64,000 nt of DNA, from contig JAPDRN010000087.1 of assembly GCA_030247855.1 (NCBI GenBank), forward strand, positions 1 through 64,000, written 5' to 3'. Shown here in pieces: positions 56,339 through 64,000 of the stretch (positions are counted from its first letter, which is position 1; each line of letters starts with the position of its first letter). This DNA is from Knufia peltigerae. Taxonomy: Eukaryota; Ascomycota; Eurotiomycetes; Chaetothyriales; Trichomeriaceae. The notes under the pieces are model-generated. The model ran no database searches. It was not told the origin of the DNA and saw only the letters and a program-made list of their open reading frames with translations. Made by a program: the position numbers and the translations under genes.

Positions 56339-56920
56339 TTATACCGTCCTCCGATCAGACATGACCCTGACGATACCTCCCACGCCAACCACCTCTGTCA
56401 ATTTCTCGTGCCAACTGAGCAGCACGCTCATCACCTGGCCGCCACCGCCTTCCCCGAAATTTCTGCCCTGGATCTGACTGAATCCCGACCCGGTGGCCTG
56501 AGGGCTCGTACCTTTGTTACTGTTGCCGCCACCGCCGGCCCCGCTCGCCATGCCCTTGTAGACGTACTTCATCAGGGTGTCCCCCAGGGCGGCGCCCCCG
56601 GGCTGTCTGAGCATCTCGCCGAGTAGCCTGCCGACGTCGCTCTGCCTGATCCCCTGTAGCACTTCGAGCACCGTGGTGAGGTGGACCTGTTTCGCCGACT
56701 CGTCGCCCGCAAAGGGAGCGGTCTCGAGGGCCGACTGGAGAGCCCCCAGGCTGTCGCCGGCCCGGAGCAGCTGGCGGACCTGCTGACCTATCTGCGCCGA
56801 TTCGGCCGACGTCGACGGCGCCGGGAGGTTGGCGGGGAGGAGGGTGGTCATGGGGAAGTTGAGCGCCGAGTCGGGGTCGTAGGCGTCGACGTTGATCGTC
56901 CGCCAGTTCACGTTGGCCAT
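56339..56920 (-). CDS. ARC15: Arp2/3 complex subunit 5 (ARPC5, p16)
   Basis: Smallest subunit of the Arp2/3 actin-nucleating complex, acting at endocytic patches and hyphal tips. Single exon, 193 residues. The N-terminus MANVNWRTINVDAYDPDSAL, the helical core (ALQSALETAPFAGDESAKQV, VLEVLQGIRQSDVGRLLGEM, LMKYVYKGMA) and the end VLLSWHEKLTEVVGVGGIVR followed by VMSDRRTV are diagnostic. A Gly/Asn/Ser-rich insert (about residues 127-157) lies between the last helices, making the protein longer than the animal form of about 150 residues. It converges on the dynactin gene with a spacer of only about 260 bases. Confidence 0.96.
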   Translation of the reverse strand: MANVNWRTINVDAYDPDSALNFPMTTLLPANLPAPSTSAESAQIGQQVRQLLRAGDSLGALQSALETAPFAGDESAKQVHLTTVLEVLQGIRQSDVGRLLGEMLRQPGGAALGDTLMKYVYKGMASGAGGGGNSNKGTSPQATGSGFSQIQGRNFGEGGGGQVMSVLLSWHEKLTEVVGVGGIVRVMSDRRTV

Positions 56921-57581
56921 GGTTGCAAGGGGAGGGCGGCCGGGTGGGGGAGTTGGCTCTCGCAGGTTTCGTGGACCCGTAATCGTCGTTTTCTTTGGGT
57001 TATCTACCTAATGATTCAGGTCGAGGTGTTTGGTTCCCAAAACGTTCCTTTGCTCCCGTGGTACGTTTTGAATTCCGGTGTTCCGAGTTTTCGAGTTGTA
57101 ATTAGGAGATTCAGGAGGTGTCTCGGTTCAAGTTCCTTTGTCGCATATGCAAGAGGGGAAAATCAAAACGTGTGTTGTTGTTACAAGGCAGAGACAGAGG
57201 TGTGTGCTCGGTGAGCGCGGGGACATCATCTTAGAACGGGGCGGCGCAGCCTGCTCAGTACAGCCCAACCGCATTACATAACAATGCCAAGTGTCAGCCT
57301 CGTCACAGCCACTTCCCGTGTGTGAGATGCAGCCTTGGACGACGGGCAAACGTTCGAATTCTTTTCGCCTTTCCGAGACATTACTTTTGGTAGGCAGGCA
57401 TCATATAACAATCGTGAGAACTTTTTCTTGAACGTTTCTCTGATGAAAAGCTACGTAGGTACGCATGATGATAATGGGCGATTTTAATTACCAAACCCCC
57501 ACGAACGGAGGACACGGACAGCGATCTGTTCACGGGTTGCCCCTCGAGAATGAAAACGTGTTCGATAGGCAAAACTCAAGA
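56921..57581. other. intergenic, promoter of ARPC5 and 3' end of the TauD gene
   Basis: About 660 bases between two minus-strand genes. No coding frame or repeat stands out. Confidence 0.5.
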
Positions 57582-58701
57582 CTATAACGCAGTCACTGCA
57601 AACCCAGGTCTCTTGGACTCGAGTGGGTTCAAACCCCAAGCTTGACTACTAGCGTCATGGACGGTTGTCCTTCTCAAATCTCGTCGATATTTCCCGGCGA
57701 AAGAACCTCCTTCGGCACGATGCATGACACAACTGTATTCCAACAGGTCAACCGTCAGCACAATATCCGACTTTTCTCTTTCTCGTTGGAGAGGTTGCGA
57801 CTCACGTGTTGTCCCAGATGACCAAGTCACCGGGATTGTTCCAGGGAATGCTCAAGGTATATTTGGGCTGCGTCGCGTGCGCCATGAGCTTTTCCATCAA
57901 CTCGGTCGATTTCTCCCGCGGCACATCAACGACGTGATCCATGTGAGCCGCAATATAAAGGTTCATCCTCCCGGAGGGTTCGTGCTTTTGCACAATCTTG
58001 TGCTTGTGCATGGGGAACGAATTGACGTCGACATCCTTGAAGTATTCCGGGGCGGCCTTCTTTCGTGACGAGTAGAGAGAATGGGCACCGACGTAGTCGT
58101 GTTCCATCAGCTCGGCTTTCAGGTCTGGGTCGAGCTCGTCAAAGGCCGTTCGGGTGTCGGCGAAGCCGGTGTTTCCTCCGGTGTTGGGAGGGGGCAGTTC
58201 GTGTGCCTTCAAGAGTGAGTACGACGCTCGCCGGGGGTTGAACGACGAGTCGACGTGGAACAGTGCGTTGCCCTTGTTGTACTGGGATCGGGGGCTGTCG
58301 GGTGACAAGACAGCATTGGTTTCGGGGTCGATGTTGCCCGCGTCAAAGAGCTCGTAAAACTCGTATCTCGGTTTACGACCGTTGGTCATGTACGGTCTGA
58401 TGTCGTCCAGATCTCCAAAGCGGCGTGATAGTTCGACGTGGGCCTTGTCGTCGAGACCGGTGTTGCGGAATACAATCACGCCATACTGTTTTTCTCCGGA
58501 TCAGTCTCGTTTATTTCTTTGAGCGGAGGAACAGTCTCTCGAACTCACCTTGGCAGATGCAGCGAGTATTTCATCAAAGACCTCGTCAGAGATGGGTTTC
58601 GTGAAATCAACACCCTCGATTTCCGCGGCAAAAGTGGGATGGAGTGGTTTACATTTGAGAGTTTTGAACTCTACCTCTGGATTGATGAGGATCCCTGGCA
58701 T
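57582..58701 (-). CDS. TauD/TfdA-family 2-oxoglutarate dioxygenase
   Basis: Fe(II)/2-oxoglutarate-dependent oxygenase of the taurine/2,4-D dioxygenase family, typically releasing sulfite or oxidising small carboxylates. Exons 58701-58549, 58485-57806 and 57732-57582 give 327 residues. The iron ligands are visible: His128 and Asp130 in LFHVDSSFNPRR, and His282 in WDNTCVMHRAEG, which is only formed by splicing the last exon. The 2-oxoglutarate-binding arginine lies in YRRDLRRTTVHD (298 or 299). The N-terminal FAAEIEGVDFTKPISDEVFD and YGVIVFRNTGLDDKAHVELS are family-typical. The start at MPGILINPEVEF is preferred over an upstream in-frame ATG. Substrate unknown. Confidence 0.92.
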
Positions 58702-59453
58702 TTTTGATGATGGGCGAAATGATATCGTTGGATCAGGACTCAGTACCAGTTTATGCAAACGCGAAGGAATGGTAAGTCAACTCCCAAGTTGTACTTGGAC
58801 AAGGACTGGAACTGCCGGGGTCTTTCTTTATATAGGTCTGATACCCTTTTGCTTGTAGGGAATTGAACCAGTGTACGGTCAGAATACTAGACTTTCCGTT
58901 CGGCAAGTCTGTGCCGTTCAAAAACACATCTGCCGAAGCCCCATGGTTCTGTGTCTAGAAACAAATGGGTGCTAGTTCAAGATTGTCAAGTTGTCAGCCT
59001 CGATCCTTTCTCCGCAAAGTGAGTTACTACTGTATGTACGGTGTACGGACTACGAGTACCTACTCATATGGAGTATGTTGGAGCAGTGCGGGGGAGTTTT
59101 TTACTTACCTCCAAGGGTTATTTCAGGGGATGCAGATCGTCGCTTGCGCTTTACTTGGTATGCTTGTACGAGTACGAGTACAGGTGTCCCGATTGTACAG
59201 TTAAAATACGGAGTACAATCGATGTATCCGGAATTTTGTTTAGGGAGTGTTTTGCAAGGCTATGAGAGCCTCGTGCGGAGGTTCTACGTACCGACCATAA
59301 CCGAAGACACCCAGAGAGGGAGGGAGAGGAAACGGGTATGTACATATATACATACTCACGGTAGTAACAGTACACACATTCTCACAAAAGGAGTGTGGCA
59401 AAAGACTTTCCACGTCGGATTCAAACCTCACCAGCATAGTAACGTCCATCAGT
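58702..59453. other. divergent spacer between TauD-type and SDR genes
   Basis: About 750 bases. It contains ACGAGTACGAGTAC (59169-59182) and TACGGAGTAC at 59207-59216. No gene is seen. Confidence 0.5.
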
Positions 59454-61139
59454 ATGCCAATCGCAATCGTGACAGGTGCGAGTAGGGGTATAGGTAGAGC
59501 AATTGCCTTACAATTGGCCGAGGATGGCATGGACCTTGGTGTAAGTAACTTTCTTTTGTAGGATGTCGAGGATTTGTGAGTGAGTGACCACTGACCAAGA
59601 GTCTGTTGCCAGATCAATGACATTCAAGCACAATCGGCAGATTTGGAAAATGTAAAAAAGGAGATTGAGAAAAAAGGTATGTAGTAATTCCTCAATCTCC
59701 CTGCCCACCCCACGGACCCTCAGCCTAGAACAGTCCTTCTGCAAACACCCTGTACGAGAAGAAAACCAGATACTCATTGTTCTACCTCGTATGTACTAGG
59801 TCGTCGAGCGAAATGTGTCATAGGAGATGTGACTCAAGAAAAGGATGTACAAGGATTGGTGGCCACTGTCGTCCAAGAGTTTGGAGAGTTGAATGTATGG
59901 TCGTCTCGATTCTCACCAACCACTCACTCTGTACCAAAACAAAAACTCACACAGCCCCTGCTGTATAGGTCATGATTGCAAACGCAGGTATCATTGTGAC
60001 AAAAACACTTCTCGAAGTCAGTGTGGAAGAATGGGATAGAGTCATGGCAGTAAGTTTATTCATTACTTGTACTTGTCTTCTGTACAGAAAAAATCTCGAT
60101 TTCGTCATTTGCCCTCTCCTCCAGCGACGAATAAATATCAATATCTGCATGGGCGGAACATTCTGACACAAAAAAAGGTCAATGTTCGTGGTGTGATGTT
60201 ATGTTATCGTGAAGCAGGTGAGTCTTTCTCAAACGCCGGAGGGCAGCAACCTCCAGTATCCCGAAATTGATTGGAGATGACAACAGCGAAACAAATGATC
60301 AATCAAGCCAAGGGAGGAAAGATTGTCGGTGCTTGTTCAACCGCTGGACATAGACCGGTACGTTGGAACTTCTTCACCCTCTTCTCTGACAAAATTCAGG
60401 GAATGATGAGTTTGGTTTTGCTGATACTCGTAACCAAAAAATAAAGTCTGGAGCTGGAGTCATTGCGTACGGGACCAGTAAATGGGCAGTTCGAGGTCTC
60501 ACTCAGGCCACCGCGGTAGAACTGGGACCACATAACATCAATGTAAGCGCTCCATACATGACCTCTCCCCAAGTTTTGACATGCGAACATAAGGGCTGAT
60601 AACCGTGGGTGCAATAGGTAAATGGTAAGATCCGGGTTCCAAGTTGGTAATTATATCTCATACAAAGACTGACGACGACTGTGTGTATTCCGTCAGCATA
60701 TTGTCCTGGACCCGTTCCAACAGATGTGAGTGTGCCATGTTTTTTTCTGTTTGGACTCTCAAATGGCACGGCCGAGGGCGGAAGCTGATGTGTTTGTCTG
60801 GCAGATGTGGGACAAGATCGCCCAGAATGTCTCGGAAAAGACTGGAGTGACACCACAGGAAGCCTTCAGTAATTCGATCAATACTAGAACTTCCTTGAAA
60901 CGCCATACGGTATGTTTGACACGTCCTACCTCATCAGCCGAAAAGAGTACCGCTGAGTCGCTGACTGTTTTAGGAACCCGAGGATATTGCGAATCTCGTC
61001 AGTTTCCTTGTGAGCCCAAAAGCAAGAAACATCACAGGTCAGGCCGTGATTGCGGATGGAGGTAGGACTGTTATGCTCAGTGGTTACCTTGTTTTTATTG
61101 TGTGCTAACAATGCTTCAAAAGGTATTGCATTTGCTTGA
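59454..61139 (+). CDS. short-chain dehydrogenase/reductase, 12 exons
   Basis: NAD(P)-dependent classical SDR, 259 residues, resembling diacetyl/acetoin reductases. Exons: 59454-59540, 59613-59676, 59800-59894, 59969-60049, 60178-60217, 60287-60357, 60447-60542, 60618-60624, 60697-60725, 60805-60909, 60974-61061, 61123-61139. Cofactor motif TGASRGIG (7-14), IANAGI (NAG at 87-89), a catalytic Ser near 140, and Tyr154/Lys158 in YGTSK are all present, followed by VNAYCPGPVPTDMWDKI and the end ITGQAVIADGGIAFA. The eighth exon is only 7 bases (GTAAATG) and is required to make VNAYCPGPV. All introns are GT-AG and phases sum correctly. Substrate not assignable. It is the most intron-dense gene in the window. 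Confidence 0.9.
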
Positions 61140-61252
61140 GGACTTTCGTAATTCAAAAATCGCCTTGTCTTCATATGACCTGTTCATAGCACTCAATCAA
61201 TTCAATTCGCGTTTTCCTGGTCCTAAAATTCACACTACCAAGATCAACGCCT

Positions 61253-63090
61253 TCAGTTGCCAATCATAAATTCGGAGCTAGAAAGCTGGGTGTACCGTCC
61301 CATGTAGTAGTCGAAATCATTGTGCTGACTAGAGTCCTCAAAATATTTCAAGCTTTCCATACCGAGGCGAGTAACTTCTTCGATCTCGGTCAGTGTGTCT
61401 GAGTCGGACCTCCTCGATTTGATTATGATGGGATATTCCCAATCATCGACCTTGTCGCCGACGGCATCGTCAGCAGCCAGGATGGGGATGTTGATCCTGG
61501 CACTACTGTCCTTGGAGACGTTCTTGTCGTCGGCCTCCTCGAAAGGATTGAAGTTGGCGTCCGAGGTGGTCTCAGAGATGGAGTTCCGATCATCTGAGAG
61601 AGCCGTGAGCAAAACAAGGAGATCATCACCGCTTGAGAGAATCTAATCTCTGCAATTGAAGAAGAGTGCATACCTGTGCTTTCATAAGCAATGCTCGCCT
61701 TGTTAGAGGCGTGGTAGTCGATATATACCACGTCTGCTGGTCCTGATTTTCTCTCTCCGGGAACAATATTTGCTGTCCTCGTGGTTCTCACCGATCCGCC
61801 TCGTTTCCGCTTATGAACTTGTAGGCCAGCGATAGCCGAAGGTCCTAACCGCTGCTCATTTGCCTTCAAAGCTGCAGCTTCGAGTTTGTCACGTGAAAGA
61901 CTAGGAGATACAATCTCTTCCATCTTTGATATCCAGAATTTGACCTGTTTTCGACAATGTTAGAGCAATGGTCACTCAAACACACGCGTGTCCTCTTGGA
62001 TTTTTAAAGACCCGACGGTGAAAGGCTTGCCCGGGTTTGGACATACCAGTTCTGGGTGTTCGGAGAAAGCATTCATCAGTACTTCCTCACCATAGACTTG
62101 CCTCAAAGGTGCCCACTGTTTCCAATGCGCTCCAAGAATCCCGCGGTGCAATTTGTCTCGAAAATCGTAACTTATCTCACGGTTGAAGGAATTCACTTTT
62201 GCAAGCAGACTACTGATGACCATACCATGATTTCGGATCTCTTCAAGGCGAACCCTCAGACCGAAAGGCAGAGGTGATGTTTTCGAATCCGAGATATTGG
62301 TTTGACCCATACCCTTCACCGGTTCAGTACTGGTGTCGACAACGGCGTTCATTGTCCCAAAAGGAGACAATGGTCCGGAAGTCGAAGTACTTTCAGCTAC
62401 AGGAGCTGGGTCTCTCGTTTCGTTTGCTCCCTCGTGCGGCTTATTGGGAGAAGTCCAGCGTATCGCTTTCTGTGCTTGTTCATATTTCCACGCTGAAGCA
62501 TTCTTCTCTTCAATCAGCGTCTCAATTAATGCTCTGTGGTCTTTCAGTAGGCCAATGTCTCGATGGCTTCAGTCAAGGAACAGAAAATTTGTTAGATTTG
62601 ATCCAAAGCAGACGCGCAGATGGTAAGAGACACACCTTCTCGCCTGTGCTGCAAATATCAGCACATTGAGCATAACCAGCAGAGAGCTTTTCAGCCTTTC
62701 CAGGTTTGCTCGGAGGAGTTGAATCTGGTCCTCTAAGAAGGGAAACTTCAGTCTCTGTTTCCATCCTGCCACTATCGAGTTAGAGGAGAAGTGTCCGTCC
62801 AGCGAAGAGTTTAGGTCGTTGAAGACATCCATGCACCTGTCGACCAGGCCTTTCGTTGTGGCGAGAGCCTCCTTCGAGCAGAGCTCTACGTTTTCATCTT
62901 TGGACAGTTCATTGCCAAGTTGCTTGAGGACGGCGCCTGTCGCTGCGATCTCTTGCGAGATACTATCAATGGATTTGTCGGCGGATTTGATTTTGCGTGA
63001 GAATGTAAAGAGTTTGACAGAAAGGCGAGCACCGAGATCAGCGATTTGGATCACACTGGCAGCCACGCCGAGGATTTCGATTCCAGACAT
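61253..63090 (-). CDS. second protein with STAND-type fungal N-terminal helical domain
   Basis: Exons 63090-62636, 62566-62047, 61944-61674 and 61593-61253 give 528 residues. The N-terminus MSGIEILGVAASVIQIADLG, then FTFSRKIKSADKSIDSISQE and following helices to about 150, is the helical domain often placed before NACHT/NB-ARC modules in fungal NLR-like proteins, or found alone. Here no nucleotide-binding or repeat domain follows. Instead there is a helical segment (LPFGLRVRLEEIRNHGMVIS, DFRDKLHRGILGAHWKQWAP), a basic stretch VHKRKRGGSVRTTRT and an acidic end. The fourth exon joins at STDDRNSISE. Function unknown; possibly an adaptor for signalling. It faces the SDR gene tail to tail with a gap of only 113 bases. 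Confidence 0.78.
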
Positions 63091-63337
63091 TGATGCCTAC
63101 AATGTACGTGGCATAACTTTGAGAGACGATGTAGCAAAGCTGAAAATTGATCTGAGGGCTGGAGAAGCATGTTGAGTATTGATATGCAAGGACAGTGTAA
63201 CGATCAACAAGGCGGAGCTTCGCTTGGGCGATGGCGGTGGTGAGGCGGTGTCTCTAGGCTGATCAGGTGCGTGTACTGTATGTTGTATTATAGAGCACAG
63301 CACGGAGTGTTAAGGGATCTTAGCTGGTATCTTCAGT

Positions 63338-63370
63338 TAAAATTTAGGTACCAAAAGCACCTAAATTTTA
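63338..63370. repeat. perfect 12-bp inverted repeat with 9-base loop
   Basis: TAAAATTTAGGT (63338-63349) and its exact complement ACCTAAATTTTA (63359-63370) flank ACCAAAAGC. It could form a hairpin or be a relic of a small element. No neighbouring target duplication was found by eye. Confidence 0.8.
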
Positions 63371-63681
63371 TGGCAAGAGCACCTGAATCGAGGCTCATCT
63401 GATTTCCCGCTAGGCGCCTCGGCAGGCTTTCTTGAAACTCTGAGTCTTGTAAGTTCACCTTACACTTTATAACAGAGAGAAGAGATCTGACCTTATCTTT
63501 ATCCTCATCCCTCGCCTTACAAGTCTGGAACGGTTTCCCCAGTCTTTCAATAAAAGCACCCAGGGATTGATTGATTCCTCAGGTATTGCCTTTACTCTGG
63601 GGCCAATATCGAGCAGACGCTTCCAAGCGGACTGCAAGTCCTGCTTTTCACCATACATTGCGTACGAAGCTTGGACATTGC

Positions 63682-64000
63682 ATGAAATCCTCAACAAAAT
63701 GGCAATTCATCTATGCCTGGCCTTTGAATGCCGTTGTCAGGTCAAGAACGCAGTCTGTTTATGATGCCACAATGGAAAAACGCTACTACGTCTCATGGCA
63801 ACCGTCTTTCACGTGGAATGTAAGTGCTTGTTGCTAATCACAATCAACATTCCTGTGCCTGCAAAACACGGACAGCGTAATGTCCCTAGTTATCATGACC
63901 TCTTCAACGGGTACTTCTGTTGGCAACCCAAGCCTAACGCGTCAAAATTGGCCGCATGTCTTCAATCAGCACCATGTTTTTGTCCTCAGACCCTGCTATA
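63682..64000 (+). CDS. possible 5' part of a gene running off the window (weak)
   Basis: The frame MKSSTKWQFIYAWPLNAVV ... YYVSWQPSFTWN ends at a good donor (AAT then GTAAGTGC at 63822). An acceptor (GGACAG) at 63875 continues in phase with RNVPSYHDLFNGYFCWQPKP ... CLQSAPCFCPQ, open to the edge. I recognise no family. Composition is plausible, but the support is only the open spliced frame. Confidence 0.22.

Larger units (their letters stand above)
63091..64000. other. right edge: hairpin and possible start of another gene
   Basis: It contains the perfect inverted repeat at 63338-63370. A plus-strand frame (63682-63821, then 63876 to the edge after a typical 54-base intron) stays open to the end of the window. 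Nothing else is recognised. Confidence 0.5.

Noticed and set aside
57590..57660. tRNA-like T-arm string GGGTTCAAACCCC
   Set aside because: It falls in the last coding exon of the TauD-type gene, and no acceptor stem, D-arm or anticodon arm surrounds it.

Overview
The window is nuclear DNA of a filamentous ascomycete (Pezizomycotina). Nearly every gene has short GT-AG introns of about 50-140 bases, often with CTAAC- or CTGAC-like branch sites. The gene set is typically fungal: a CRH-type GH16 transglycosylase with LysM domains, a septin with the features of the filamentous-fungal class, a Set3-complex SNT1-like protein, DOPA dioxygenase, and two proteins with a fungal STAND-type N-terminal helical domain. 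A Eurotiomycete is plausible but cannot be fixed from the sequence alone. I see no transposon, rRNA, tRNA or CRISPR array.

Layout. 0-1.9 kb: a mitochondrial carrier (minus) next to a TAC microsatellite. 3.8-11.2 kb: four plus-strand genes: an SCPx-like thiolase, an old-yellow-enzyme-type flavin oxidoreductase, an Arg/Ser-rich nuclear protein, and a protein with a STAND-like N-terminus. 11.2-14.8 kb: a gene-poor stretch rich in a short repeated motif (TACGGAGTA). 14.8-20.8 kb: a small conserved fungal protein, then two secreted proteins, one with a PAN/Apple-like Cys module and one CRH/GH16 enzyme with two LysM domains. 21.4-29.7 kb: ribosomal protein eL37, Elongator subunit Elp6, DOPA 4,5-dioxygenase, an unrecognised Ser/Arg-rich protein and a divergent septin. 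30.9-33.1 kb: an MFS permease of the allantoate/vitamin type. 33.7-37.8 kb: a 1358-residue MATH/USP-like/UBL/MORN/RING protein. 38.8-51.4 kb: deoxyhypusine synthase head-to-head with a two-SANT SNT1-like protein, followed by a MINDY deubiquitinase. 51.7-58.7 kb: 3-isopropylmalate dehydrogenase, dynactin p62, Arp2/3 subunit ARPC5 and a TauD-type dioxygenase. 59.5-63.1 kb: a 12-exon short-chain dehydrogenase and a second STAND-N-like protein.

The genes do not form one pathway. They are mostly housekeeping genes (translation, cytoskeleton, chromatin, ubiquitin, leucine synthesis) with a few accessory metabolic and cell-wall genes among them. Exon structures were rebuilt by joining reading frames at consensus splice sites; phases were checked arithmetically, and most joins restore a recognisable protein motif.

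The strongest items for a second look are: a USP7-like protein that lacks recognisable Cys and His catalytic boxes and carries a C-terminal IAP-type RING plus MORN repeats; a MINDY deubiquitinase ending in a CaaX box; a 7-base micro-exon in the dehydrogenase; the GH16-LysM-LysM fusion; and the intergenic TACGGAGTA motif.
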